Assembly: GCA_029882975.1 (NCBI GenBank)
Contig: JAOUJW010000034.1
Span: 1-53,514, forward strand
From: Gammaproteobacteria bacterium
GTDB taxonomy: Bacteria > Pseudomonadota > Gammaproteobacteria > SZUA-152
Reading direction: 5' to 3'
Length of the DNA: 53,514 nt
Shown: positions 24,769 to 33,476 of the stretch, one piece after another
Position numbering within the stretch: position 1 is the stretch's first letter
Layout: each line of letters begins with the position of its first letter
Program-made: the position numbers and the translations under genes
Notes under the pieces: model-generated
What the model was told of the DNA's origin: nothing
The model's database searches: none
The model's input: the letters and a program-made list of their open reading frames with translations, nothing else

Positions 24769-25956
24769 ATGGAAACTGCTCCCTGGAACAAAACAGCCTG
24801 GAATCAAGGCAACATCTATGCAGATAGAACCGGCACGTCCTGGTCCTATGTTGCTATGTCACTGATATGGAATGTTTTTTCCTTCCCTTTTTTCTATTTA
24901 ATGATTTACCGACACTACCAAGGAGGCTGGGACCCTGTCCTGTTGCTGGCATTTTTTCCCCTGGTGGGGCTCTTGTTGGCGTGGTTTTCCGTGATGCAAG
25001 TTGCGCATTGGCGCCAGTTAAAAAATCCCATGCTAAAACTCAATCCCTTTCCCGGCTCTTTAGGGGGTGATTTTGGCGGAAATGTTTATCTGCCGGTAGA
25101 CTATGCTGCCAACCATCAATTTACCCTAAAGCTGCAATGCCTGCGCAACGAGGGAGATACAACCACTGTGTTGTGGGAAGAAAGGGGAATGGTTGTCGCT
25201 GAAGCCGGTGACACGGGTAGCATGATCCGGTTTCGCTTCGCCATACCCGACAACTTACCGGAGTCCAGTGACCAGGACCAGTGGAAGTTAACCCTCAGTT
25301 GTGACTTACCGGGCTTGAAACTGCAATGCCACTATACCGTACCGGTATACCTCACCCCGGAGATGTTCCACACCACCGGCGTGGTGCGATACACACCGGC
25401 CAAGCTCAACCGCGCCACCATCCCCCAGTCTGTGGTGGAAATGAGTCAGCTAAAAAACGCACGCCGTCTCTACTACCCCGGCAGTCGTAACTTGAAGCTG
25501 GGCTTGGCTCTATTGTTTAGCGCCGCTCTGTTATTCGGCCTTACGGCCTTTCCCTCGGTTTTGGCCGTATTAAACACTTCGCTGGGATATGGGGAACAAA
25601 AGCTGATGTATCTACTGGTATCCCCGGCATTGCTTTTAACCGCGTTCGCGATCTATGCGCTGGGTAATAGCCTGGAAATATTCTTCACCTTCGACAAAAT
25701 CATCAGCATCCGTCGCGTATTAGGCATACCGTTCGTGCGCAGCATCCAGGTACAGGATATATGTGCCCTGATCTCAAAAAGCCAAAACCGCAGCAGATCC
25801 AAAGGCCAAACCTTTTCCCTGCAGGCCCAAACCACTGACGGACACAATATTGTGCTGGGAGACGGCATACATGGACAGCGTATAGCTAAGCGCATCAAGC
25901 AATTAATCCGGGAAACCTTGAACACGTCTTTGGAGTGGGTCGAACCCAAACCATAA
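24769..25956 (+). CDS. Hypothetical membrane protein with large soluble beta-rich domain
   Basis: 395 residues. Two N-terminal helices (about 27-47 and 55-76), a soluble region of about 150 residues that looks beta-rich (LKLQCLRNEGDTTTVLWEERG, WKLTLSCDLPGLKLQCHYTVPV), then two more helices (about 241-262 and 280-303) and a cytoplasmic tail. I do not recognise the family. The layout (2 helices, beta domain, 2 helices) suggests an inner-membrane protein with a periplasmic beta-sandwich. Same strand as the two-component genes, 59 bp downstream; it may share their transcript. Confidence 0.6.
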   Translation: METAPWNKTAWNQGNIYADRTGTSWSYVAMSLIWNVFSFPFFYLMIYRHYQGGWDPVLLLAFFPLVGLLLAWFSVMQVAHWRQLKNPMLKLNPFPGSLGGDFGGNVYLPVDYAANHQFTLKLQCLRNEGDTTTVLWEERGMVVAEAGDTGSMIRFRFAIPDNLPESSDQDQWKLTLSCDLPGLKLQCHYTVPVYLTPEMFHTTGVVRYTPAKLNRATIPQSVVEMSQLKNARRLYYPGSRNLKLGLALLFSAALLFGLTAFPSVLAVLNTSLGYGEQKLMYLLVSPALLLTAFAIYALGNSLEIFFTFDKIISIRRVLGIPFVRSIQVQDICALISKSQNRSRSKGQTFSLQAQTTDGHNIVLGDGIHGQRIAKRIKQLIRETLNTSLEWVEPKP

Positions 25957-25964
25957 GCCCCGGC

Positions 25965-26273
25965 TTATTCTCTAACCAACAGCCAGATCCCTTTCGATGG
26001 ACCGGGTAACACCCGGTTTGAATTGACGATTTGCCCACAGGAAACCCCCAGATGATGCAGCGTACGCTCCATAAAGCCTCTGTGTTTTTGTAAGGTAGGG
26101 CCAATGATAATTACTTTACGTTCCGGTTTGGTCTTCACCAAATCCGAACACTGGCGCAAAGTCTGAAGGTCTTCATAGGTCGCCAAGACTTCGTCCTTAA
26201 CCTGGATAAAGAAACTGAGACCATCGTCTTTAAAAACGCGTGATTCAATAATATCTGCCTGTTTTGCCGCCAT
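25965..26273 (-). CDS. Small hypothetical protein
   Basis: 102 residues, no signal peptide, no recognised family. It looks like a compact alpha-beta domain (ADIIESRVFKDDGLSFFIQVKDEVLATYEDLQTLRQC ... RKVIIIGPTLQKHRGFMERTLHHLGV), possibly a degraded receiver-like or NTF-like fold. AGGAG lies eight bases before ATG 26273, which supports it as real. Convergent with the membrane protein to its left, with an 8-bp gap. Confidence 0.55.
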   Translation of the reverse strand: MAAKQADIIESRVFKDDGLSFFIQVKDEVLATYEDLQTLRQCSDLVKTKPERKVIIIGPTLQKHRGFMERTLHHLGVSCGQIVNSNRVLPGPSKGIWLLVRE

Positions 26274-26612
26274 ACTCAATACTCCTAAGCCTGAACCTTT
26301 ACCGAAACCACAGTTAACTTCTACCGCTTAATTACACGCCATTAAAGGGGAGGGGTGCTGGCAAAAAAATGATGAATTCTGACAATCCAGCCGGGAACAA
26401 CAGGGAAATGCACGGCCCATGCCGGATTTCTCCACGAAAACCTCTTCAGCCGCTCGTGGAGCGCTACAGGCCAATTGCAAACTTTTGTTTTAAACTGTTG
26501 TAAAACCTATGTTAATTCCCGAAATATCGTTAATCCACAGCCAAGCGGAGTCGATAACCTCAGGAAGCAACTATCGCTGATGACATTTTCTTGAGACAAC
26601 ACAGGTGACCCC
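26274..26612. other. Intergenic region between two divergent unknown genes
   Basis: About 340 bp. It holds a hairpin CTCCACGA...TCGTGGAG near 26430-26462 and AT-rich patches (for example around 26480-26530) that could serve as promoters. I see no convincing gene or known RNA. Confidence 0.4.
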
Positions 26613-27074
26613 ATGGCAGCACGCAATATTTTGGATTTCAGTCAACCCCTACGCATAGCCGCATTTGGATTGGATGACTATCCGCGCAAATCACTGGAAA
26701 AAGCATTGCGCAATTCCAAGCATTGCGCCACTTTGGTTGACCAAAAAACAGCCGAAGCGGGATTGTTTGACTACGACAATTCCGATACCTGCCTGTGTTG
26801 GAACAGCTACCGTAAACGTTGCCCGGATTTACCCACCATCGTGATTGGCTCCACCGACCCAAAATTGCCCAATACTTTTTATGTGTCCAAACCGGTACGA
26901 ATCAGCAAACTTAAGGAAGCCATACACGCGATCAAACAATCGCAACCCAACCATTCCACCCATTATCAACCGCCACAAGCCAGTGTCAGCCATATCGATA
27001 GCGCCCGCAAAGCAGTAGAGCGTATCCCCGTGTTGGATGCGGAGCACAGTGCCACCGTGCTGCAGTGGAAATAG
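26613..27074 (+). CDS. Degenerate receiver-like protein
   Basis: 153 residues. The first 110 follow the alternating strand-helix rhythm of a response-regulator receiver (LRIAAFGLDDYPRKSLEKALRNS, LPTIVIGST, FYVSKPVRISKLKEAIHAI), including the Ser/Thr and Lys-Pro positions. The phospho-acceptor Asp is not evident; the corresponding strand reads DTCLCWN. The last 40 residues are polar and disordered. It could be a pseudo-receiver or an effector of the c-di-GMP/pilus signalling genes in this region, but this is only inference. GGTGACCCC before the ATG is a modest ribosome site. Confidence 0.55.
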   Translation: MAARNILDFSQPLRIAAFGLDDYPRKSLEKALRNSKHCATLVDQKTAEAGLFDYDNSDTCLCWNSYRKRCPDLPTIVIGSTDPKLPNTFYVSKPVRISKLKEAIHAIKQSQPNHSTHYQPPQASVSHIDSARKAVERIPVLDAEHSATVLQWK

Positions 27075-27122
27075 CTTAAGGTTAAGGTTGGTAAGTGGCG
27101 GGGAAACAGAACCGCCGCGTGC

Positions 27123-27476
27123 TTACAATTTTCTGATTTTTTGAGTCGCCTGAAATCGATTTTTGGGCGGCGCATGATCCTTCATGGAAAACTTCAAGCG
27201 AGTGTTTCCTACCCGAATAATGTCCCCGTCCTTCAAAGTATGTTTAGTGATCTCGCGACTATTGACGAAAGTCTGATTGGTACTGTCCAAATCTTCTAAT
27301 ATGTATTCAAACTCGTTTTTGTTGCTGGCAGTGGGGCGAATGGTGATCAAGGCATGATAACCACTGACCGTATCGTCATGGATAACGATTTCATTGTCTT
27401 CCTCACGCCCGATCCCCATTTGGCTTTGATTTAGAGCGCAGTAGTTGTCCTCACCCAGAATTTGCAGCGTTGCCAC
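27123..27476 (-). CDS. FHA-domain protein
   Basis: 117 residues from GTG 27476, with GAGG seven bases upstream; the longer frame adds a non-homologous start. The FHA fold is nearly the whole protein: MGIGREEDNEIVIHDDTVSGYHALI (GR and S-x-x-H phosphothreonine contacts), LEDLDSTNQTFVNSREI (usual D-S-x-N-G-T, with Gly replaced by Gln) and LKDGDIIRVGNTRLKF. It would bind a phosphothreonine partner. No Ser/Thr kinase or type VI secretion gene is nearby. Basic tail NRFQATQKIRKL. Confidence 0.85.
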   Translation of the reverse strand: MATLQILGEDNYCALNQSQMGIGREEDNEIVIHDDTVSGYHALITIRPTASNKNEFEYILEDLDSTNQTFVNSREITKHTLKDGDIIRVGNTRLKFSMKDHAPPKNRFQATQKIRKL

Positions 27477-27747
27477 GACTTTTCCTCTATATTTACAAAG
27501 AGTTACAACAGAATTGTGTATAAACTGAAATTGCCATACGCGTGTCGAGTTTACAACGATCAAGTACCAAATACCATAATTACGCGGCTACCTCAGGAAC
27601 TTACCGTTCCAGAATTGTCCCATTGCTGAACACGCCCGAGAAGACCTCATTATGAGATCACGGTACCATTGTGCTATAAAGAGTGCTTTAGCCCGTGAAA
27701 ATCCACAAATCCGAAATGGACTGTCGCTGACTCCAAGGAGTGATATT

Positions 27748-28860
27748 TTGCACATTAAGTCTGTTAATTCGCACGGCTGCGGATTGGTCATTTTTTTGTT
27801 TGTCACCCAAATTTCTTTAAGCGCTTGTGTCAGCACGCCGAAATCCGGCAAGTTTGAAAAGCCCCTGTCTCGTCTGCAAGTTGCCCGCGCCATCATTGCC
27901 AAACCCAAAACCCAAGCCCTGGACATGGAGGGGAAAAATCTCAGTGATTTAAATTTAACCCATATGGATTTTCAGGGCGCTAAAATGAATCACGTGTATT
28001 TAAAAGGCTCCAATTTAGAAAACGCCAATATGAAAGGCGCACAACTACAGGGAGCCGTGCTCAGCGGCACCGATTTGACCAAGGTTAATTTAAGCGGCGC
28101 CAATCTCAGAGATGCGGACCTGCGCAACACCGAATTGAACGGCACCCTACTGGACGGAGCCGATCTCAACGGCGCCGATTTAAGCGGTGCCACATTAAAA
28201 CAAGTAAGCTTCCATAACGCCAATGTGTTTGCCACTCAGTTTGTAAATACCAACATCGATGAAACCGATTTCTCCGGTGCGGTTCTGCGCGGCGTCAGTT
28301 TTGAAAAATCCACCATCAACAACAGTCGTTTTATACGCTCAGATCTCAGCGAAACCAACTTTTCCTACGCCACGCTGCGTAAAGTGGAGTTTGAGCAAGC
28401 TCAGGTCACCCGGTCTCATTTCAAAAAAACAGCATTTCTCCGCTGCAATCTACAAAACACGAATTTTCATCAATCCATATTTAATGAAAGCAGTTTGCAA
28501 AACGCCAATTTCCAGGGGGCTACTCTCGACGATGTCAATTTCACCGAAGCCAATATGAGCCAAAGCAATCTGGACCAGGTCAGCGCCATCCGGGCAAACT
28601 TCACCTGGGCCATACTGGAAAACGCCACTATCACCAATGCCAACATGAGTCATGGAATTTTCACCAACTCTTCACTGCGTCAAACAGACCTTTCCGGGAC
28701 TAACTTTAGTTTCGCAAATCTCAATAAAGCGGATTTGTATCGCGCCAACGCCGATCGTACTGATTTCACCGAAACCAATCTGGCCGATACCAATTTGGAT
28801 GGCACTCAACTGCAAAACGCTAAGAATTTGGAGCTATCCCGAGGAATTAAAGGTAAATAA
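27748..28860 (+). CDS. Pentapeptide-repeat lipoprotein
   Basis: 370 residues. The TTG start at 27748 has AAGGAG seven bases upstream and gives a short lipoprotein signal ending ISLSACVS. Upstream frames lack this. After a 50-residue linker the rest is about 55 pentapeptides of A(D/N)LXX type (NLENANMKGAQLQGAVLSG and so on), predicted to form a right-handed quadrilateral beta-helix about 14 coils long. The helix would sit in the periplasm, tethered to a membrane (Val/Ser at +2/+3 favours the outer membrane). Most such proteins are cytoplasmic, so an exported one is less common. Partner unknown. Confidence 0.85.
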   Translation: MHIKSVNSHGCGLVIFLFVTQISLSACVSTPKSGKFEKPLSRLQVARAIIAKPKTQALDMEGKNLSDLNLTHMDFQGAKMNHVYLKGSNLENANMKGAQLQGAVLSGTDLTKVNLSGANLRDADLRNTELNGTLLDGADLNGADLSGATLKQVSFHNANVFATQFVNTNIDETDFSGAVLRGVSFEKSTINNSRFIRSDLSETNFSYATLRKVEFEQAQVTRSHFKKTAFLRCNLQNTNFHQSIFNESSLQNANFQGATLDDVNFTEANMSQSNLDQVSAIRANFTWAILENATITNANMSHGIFTNSSLRQTDLSGTNFSFANLNKADLYRANADRTDFTETNLADTNLDGTQLQNAKNLELSRGIKGK

Positions 28861-29048
28861 CCCAATAACGCCGCTATGACCCGCCAACCATTGTCTCGTT
28901 AGAGTAAATAATATATAAAGGAAACTCTAATAAATGCCTGGAAATCCCGAAAGCAATGGGATTATTCCACTTCCCGGTTTTGTGGCCATTCAGTAACGAT
29001 CCGGCCCTTAGGTAATTTAAGCCACGATTCTATACAGGCGCAACCACT

Positions 29049-30860
29049 ATGCTTACTAATGAAGCCGTAGTTCCCATTCAATCTTCTCAGCCGCCAAGCG
29101 ATCACGAACTGATCTACCACGAACAGGTGAAACTGGCATACACACAATTTCACGTATGCAGCCTATCCTCGATTAGCGGCTTGATCATCATCCCCCTGCT
29201 GTTGTGGAACCATGTTCCTCACTTCAATTTATTCTTATGGCTGGGTTTGACCGTTTTCGGCCTGCTGATTCCACCTCATATTCTCATTTACAAATACAAA
29301 AAAGCGGATGAGGAAACTCGCAAAAAGAAATATTGGGGTCAATGGCTGGTAGGGATTGCTCTGCTGGGCAGCACCGCATGGGGCACCCAGGGAGTATTGC
29401 TGTACACACCGGAATCCACAGTACATTTATTTGTAGTTTTGGTGTTCCTCAGTTCCGGGGCCGCTATTTCCACCATTGTTGCCACGCCCTATCCCGCCCT
29501 GTTCTGGACCAAAACACTACCTATTTTGGCCCCATTTTCCATTTATGCCCTTTTTCAGGACGATCTGATCCAGATAGTCCTGGGTACGGGAATGCTGTTC
29601 TTTTACGGCGGCACCTTAGCTGTCATGTACTCCAATCTGCATCGAAACGTCCTGGATTCGCTTAAGCTGCGGTTGGAAAACACCCACTTGGTCAAACAAT
29701 TACAAATAAAAAACCAGATCGCAGAAAAAGCCAGTGACGACAAATCCCGATTTCTGGCAGCCGCCAGTCATGACCTGCGCCAGCCCTTACATGCACAAGC
29801 GTTGCTCCTGCATGAACTTAAAGATCAACTACCTGAAGCGGACAATATCCAAGCCTTAATAAAGCTGGAAGCTTCCATGAATGCGATGAATGGCTTATTT
29901 AATGAGTTACTGGACATTTCCAAACTGGATGCCGGCGTGGTGACCCCTCGCTATACCCATGTGTCGGTCGCAGACATGTTTGCGGAATTAAAAACGGATT
30001 TTGCCGTTCTGGCCAAGGAAAAAAGCCTGCAATTACGAGTTCGCAGTTGTGATTGTTATGTACACAGCGATTACCAGTTGCTATCCCGCATACTGCGCAA
30101 CCTCATCAGTAACGCCATAAAATACACCAGCAGCGGCGGGGTTCTACTGAGTTGCAGAAAACAAAACAGCCGGCTGCTGTTCCAGGTGTGGGATACGGGA
30201 CCGGGTATCCCCAGTGAACAACGACAACTAATATTCGACGAGTTTTACCAACTCCACAATCCGGAACGTGATCGCAACAAAGGATTAGGTCTGGGTTTGG
30301 CCATCGCCCATCGCCTGTCAACTCTGTTGCAACACCCGCTACGGGTTCACAGCCGTGTGGACCAAGGCTCTGTGTTCACCATCTGTTGCCCTATTGCACC
30401 CAATGTTCTCAACATCCGCACACAACCGCCTGTCCGCAGTAATGAGGATCTGTCCCTAATTAAAATTTTACTGGTGGAAGACGATGAACTCATCCTCAGT
30501 AGCACACGGGAACTGTTATTGAAATGGCAATGTAAATTATTCGCTGCCGGCTCCCTGCAAGGGGCCATCAACCATGTGGGCAACCTGACCGGCAACGGCC
30601 CCAAGCTGATCATCGCCGATTATCGTTTGAGAAATAACACCACGGGCATGCAAGTTGTGGATAAGTTGGAGCGTATCCTAAAAACCCGGGTCCCTACTAT
30701 TATTGTCACCGGCGATACTTCACCTGAGATTCTTAAGGAGATTCATGCGAGCAAGCGATACCTGTTACATAAACCGGTGGCCCCGGACACATTACGCGCC
30801 TTCATAAACGAAGTTTTACACCTGGAACGGGAGTCTTTGCTGGAAACAGAGGCCGGCTAA
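29049..30860 (+). CDS. Membrane hybrid histidine kinase with C-terminal receiver
   Basis: 603 residues. About six transmembrane helices (residues 38-195), a coiled coil, HisKA with His241 in SHDLRQPLHAQ (the HDLRQPL type), HATPase with NLISNAIKYTSSGG, DTGPGIP and GLGLGLAIAHRL, then a receiver with EDDE (477-480), Asp524 (IIADYRL) and Lys in LLHKPV. This is the architecture of small-molecule or quorum-type hybrid kinases that pass phosphate to an Hpt or regulator elsewhere. No Hpt or output regulator is adjacent. ATG has no strong ribosome site. Confidence 0.88.
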   Translation: MLTNEAVVPIQSSQPPSDHELIYHEQVKLAYTQFHVCSLSSISGLIIIPLLLWNHVPHFNLFLWLGLTVFGLLIPPHILIYKYKKADEETRKKKYWGQWLVGIALLGSTAWGTQGVLLYTPESTVHLFVVLVFLSSGAAISTIVATPYPALFWTKTLPILAPFSIYALFQDDLIQIVLGTGMLFFYGGTLAVMYSNLHRNVLDSLKLRLENTHLVKQLQIKNQIAEKASDDKSRFLAAASHDLRQPLHAQALLLHELKDQLPEADNIQALIKLEASMNAMNGLFNELLDISKLDAGVVTPRYTHVSVADMFAELKTDFAVLAKEKSLQLRVRSCDCYVHSDYQLLSRILRNLISNAIKYTSSGGVLLSCRKQNSRLLFQVWDTGPGIPSEQRQLIFDEFYQLHNPERDRNKGLGLGLAIAHRLSTLLQHPLRVHSRVDQGSVFTICCPIAPNVLNIRTQPPVRSNEDLSLIKILLVEDDELILSSTRELLLKWQCKLFAAGSLQGAINHVGNLTGNGPKLIIADYRLRNNTTGMQVVDKLERILKTRVPTIIVTGDTSPEILKEIHASKRYLLHKPVAPDTLRAFINEVLHLERESLLETEAG

Positions 30861-30966
30861 TGCCCCATAGCCAGCTTACGTTTACATTAAACCACCTAAA
30901 GCAATGATTAAGATAGACGATAAATGGGTATACGCAACTCACCTGTAACACTGTGGAATATCAACA

Positions 30967-31362
30967 ATGAAAACTCTTTTGAATCCAATGTTGAAAACAA
31001 CCAGAAAAACTTTACTGACAGCAGCAGCGGTTATTTTCAGCGGCAGCCTGCACGCCAACACCCTGACCTTACAAGTCGTTGATGACGGCGAACCCTTACC
31101 CATGGCTGAGGTCATTTTGATCGATTCCGAAACCAATCAAATATTGGATTCCCAGTTCACCGACACCAATGGTCTCTATGCATATGCCAAAATGCATGAA
31201 CGGGTGAACATTCTGGTAACCAAAGACGAGTACGCTAAAAAAGTCGTAAAAAATGTTGCCCTGAACCAGGCACCGATAAACAAGAAATTAAATATGGTTC
31301 TTCAAGCATTTGCCGACAATAACCCAGGTTATGGCGACAACGGCGAAGGTTGTGATGACTGA
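30967..31362 (+). CDS. Small secreted protein with transthyretin/carboxypeptidase-regulatory-like domain
   Basis: 131 residues with signal peptide TTRKTLLTAAAVIFSGSLHAN. The mature part LTLQVVDDGEPLPMAEVILIDSETNQILDSQFTDTNGLYAYAKM has the beta-sandwich pattern of carboxypeptidase-regulatory-like (CarboxypepD_reg/Cna-B) domains, including T-D-x-N-G. The tail NNPGYGDNGEGCDD is acidic with one Cys. GGAAT lies 8 bases before the ATG. Possibly a periplasmic or surface accessory protein; partner unknown. Confidence 0.6.
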   Translation: MKTLLNPMLKTTRKTLLTAAAVIFSGSLHANTLTLQVVDDGEPLPMAEVILIDSETNQILDSQFTDTNGLYAYAKMHERVNILVTKDEYAKKVVKNVALNQAPINKKLNMVLQAFADNNPGYGDNGEGCDD

Positions 31363-31363
31363 T

Positions 31364-31422
31364 TGGTTCGCGGGCAACGCCACCCGTCGTATGTCGGGTT
31401 GCGCTGCGCACCCTACACAACG
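31364..31422. repeat. Dispersed intergenic GC-rich repeat (cgggttgcgctgcgcaccc type)
   Basis: The 58 bp between two convergent genes are far more GC-rich than their surroundings. They contain the word gggttgcgctgcgcaccctac, which I recognise as a type of dispersed intergenic repeat common in many gammaproteobacterial genomes. Only one copy is visible here. Confidence 0.5.
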
Positions 31423-32010
31423 CTAAAGAAACGCAGCATTTACAAATTCCAAGACGCTCTTTTCGCCGCTATGGCGAATGCGGCTGAGACCGGCGTTCTC
31501 CACTTTGATGCGATACATCCCGGCACCCGACGCCCCCAGGACTCCGGCAATGATGGCGCGCATCACACCCGCATGACTGACCAATAACACGTGCTTCCCG
31601 GCATGTTGTTGCAACAACTCAGCAAAGGCCGTTTCCACTCGCGTGCGAAATTGATCCAATGGCTCCGCCCCCGGTGGTCGGCAATTTACCGGATCGGCAT
31701 AAAAATCTTGGTATTGCTGCGGGTTTTCTGCCTGAATTTGCTCGGGGGTACGCCCTTCCCAGTCACCAAAACCCACTTTGAAACGCGCCTCGGTTTGCAT
31801 GGGTAAGCCCTGGTTCTGAGCCAGCTCCTGCGCAAATTCGCAACAGCGACGCATGGGTGAGGTCACAATGTGCTGCCAAGGTGCCGCCCCCGCCACCGCC
31901 TGACGCATTTGTTCCCAACCTTTTTCACTCAAAGGGTCGTCCACCCCATGGCCGCGGTAAGCCCGCCCCCCCTGAGGTTCGCCATGGCGGATTAAATCGA
32001 TAATCGTCAT
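31423..32010 (-). CDS. Histidine phosphatase family protein (phosphoglycerate-mutase-like, CobC/GpmB type)
   Basis: 195 residues from ATG 32010. LIRHGEP (catalytic His), VDDPLSEKGWEQM, SPMRRC (Arg), FGDWEGRTPEQI (catalytic acid) and VSHAGVMRA (second His) give the full histidine-phosphatase active site. The Y-R-G-H-G-V-D-D-P-L-S-x-x-G pattern resembles CobC-type alpha-ribazole phosphatases and GpmB-like enzymes. The true substrate cannot be assigned: no cobalamin genes are in the window. The longer upstream frame is non-homologous. Confidence 0.87.
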   Translation of the reverse strand: MTIIDLIRHGEPQGGRAYRGHGVDDPLSEKGWEQMRQAVAGAAPWQHIVTSPMRRCCEFAQELAQNQGLPMQTEARFKVGFGDWEGRTPEQIQAENPQQYQDFYADPVNCRPPGAEPLDQFRTRVETAFAELLQQHAGKHVLLVSHAGVMRAIIAGVLGASGAGMYRIKVENAGLSRIRHSGEKSVLEFVNAAFL

Positions 32011-32169
32011 AGGCAAATCATACCATAAGCGTTTGATTTTGCTTTTTATCCGAAAAAAATGACCGCCGGTCAAACTGAAGGCTTTTTTTGTAAAGGATTT
32101 GTGAAATCAGACGTTATAAACAGTAGAAATTTCACACAATTATTACAGTTTACACCTCGGGTAGAAACG

Positions 32170-32787
32170 ATGAAAAAAGTAGTAACTGCAAGTCTTTTGA
32201 GTGCGCTGGCATTTTTACCGCAACAACTTTTGGCCAGTCAGGCCACTTGTTCCGGACCTATAGCCTGTAGCGCAGGTGCTAGCGCCAACCTGACCTTGAA
32301 TGTGGTAATCCCGGCATACATCCGTTTCCAATTGGGTGACTCCGGGTTAGTACCGGCCATTAATTTTGATTACTCGGCTGCACCCGCAACAGTTGGTGAC
32401 GGCACGACCACGGGTCCCAGCGGCAGTACAGACACCGCTCTGGCAGGAGGCGCCACTGCCACGCACAGCGTAGAAATCGCCGTGGAATCCAATACAGTGG
32501 GCGTTAACAACGCCGGCTCTCTCACCATCACAGTGAATCTTACCGATGGCGGTATTCTGACCGGTGTCAGTACCACAAACCCAACGTGGGCTGAATTTTC
32601 TGTAGCTTCTGTGGGTGGTACCATCTCACCTCCACTGGTTCTTGATGGCGATACCAGTTTAATCACTGTACCTGGAACCGGGTTCACCAATGTTACCGAT
32701 AACTGGGCATTCAGTTATGCAAACACCAAAGTGTTAGCCAGCGGCACCTACACCGGCACGCTCACTTATACTGTTGCCGCTTTTTAA
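32170..32787 (+). CDS. Putative pilin/fimbrial-type secreted beta-protein (first subunit)
   Basis: 205 residues with signal peptide KKVVTASLLSALAFLPQQLLAS. The mature part has two Cys near the start (CSGPIAC) and is Thr/Gly/Ser-rich and beta-rich. It ends VLASGTYTGTLTYTVAAF, a terminal strand of alternating hydrophobic residues, as in subunits that are capped by PapD-like chaperones. The closest impression is of SCPU/Csu-type or other non-classical fimbrial subunits, but similarity is weak. Start of a chaperone-containing gene row (32.2-34.8 kb). A hairpin follows the stop. Confidence 0.6.
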   Translation: MKKVVTASLLSALAFLPQQLLASQATCSGPIACSAGASANLTLNVVIPAYIRFQLGDSGLVPAINFDYSAAPATVGDGTTTGPSGSTDTALAGGATATHSVEIAVESNTVGVNNAGSLTITVNLTDGGILTGVSTTNPTWAEFSVASVGGTISPPLVLDGDTSLITVPGTGFTNVTDNWAFSYANTKVLASGTYTGTLTYTVAAF

Positions 32788-32812
32788 AACAGCCGTTGTG
32801 ATCTAAACTTTC

Positions 32813-32845
32813 TACAAGCTCCCTGATGCAAATCGAGGGAGCTTG
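32813..32845 (+). terminator. Intra-operon hairpin between the two subunit genes
   Basis: ACAAGCTCCCT-gatgcaaatcg-AGGGAGCTTGT gives an 11-bp perfect stem just 25 bp after the first subunit stop. No T-run follows, so partial termination or 3'-end protection of the first subunit mRNA is more likely than full termination. Confidence 0.6.
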
Positions 32846-32883
32846 TGCTGTTTAGGGCCTCGAAAAAAGGAGTAGTGCCTGGA

Positions 32884-33471
32884 GTGCGGATTCGAAAAAC
32901 AACGCGTTTCATGACAATAAGTTTCCTGACGGTATTGAGTCTGATTCCGTTTGGCAGTCACAGTGACCATATCGGTATCGCCCCAGCTGGACAGCGACCC
33001 TCCATTTCCCTGGTGGTGGGACCGGTGGGCAACGAAACCGCTGCCGCCGTGATCACTTACGATTTTTCTCTCACTCCCAATTTGTTGAATACGGGCATTG
33101 TTGCCGGTACCCCCAATATTTTGGTGGAAGTGGGGTTTCGTAAAGCCCAGGGCGGTGGTGCCCCTCCCACACAAACCGTGTACCTGGACATCAGCGCACC
33201 GACCGGTCTGGAACAAACCCCACCCAACGGTAATACCATCCCCATCAGTGAGTTCAGTTGGACGGTAACCGCACCGGTGGGTAGCATCCATGATGTTACC
33301 TTGCCTGCGGGCAGTTTCAGCAGTGGCACCACACCATTTCATTTTGGTGACGCTGGAGCCAACCAGGTGTTCTGGATGGGTGGGGAACTCACCATTAATT
33401 ACTCCAACAATTCTATTTATGCCAGCGGCAGTTACAGCGGCACTATTACTTACACCGCGTATATTTTGTAA
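32884..33471 (+). CDS. Second fimbrial-type secreted beta-protein
   Basis: 195 residues. GTG 32884 is the best start: GGAG lies 11 bases upstream and it yields a basic leader (RIRKTTRFM) before the hydrophobic stretch TISFLTVLSLIPFGS. Other GTG and ATG starts are possible. Like the first subunit it ends in an alternating strand, ASGSYSGTITYTAYIL, and shares the W-x-x-x-x-x-x-x-x-x-N-x-x-x-x-A-S-G-x-Y-x-G-T-(L/I)-T-Y-T pattern, so the two are paralogous at the C-terminus. It is five bases from the next gene. Role inferred: minor or adaptor subunit. Confidence 0.55.
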   Translation: MRIRKTTRFMTISFLTVLSLIPFGSHSDHIGIAPAGQRPSISLVVGPVGNETAAAVITYDFSLTPNLLNTGIVAGTPNILVEVGFRKAQGGGAPPTQTVYLDISAPTGLEQTPPNGNTIPISEFSWTVTAPVGSIHDVTLPAGSFSSGTTPFHFGDAGANQVFWMGGELTINYSNNSIYASGSYSGTITYTAYIL

Positions 33472-33476
33472 CGAGA

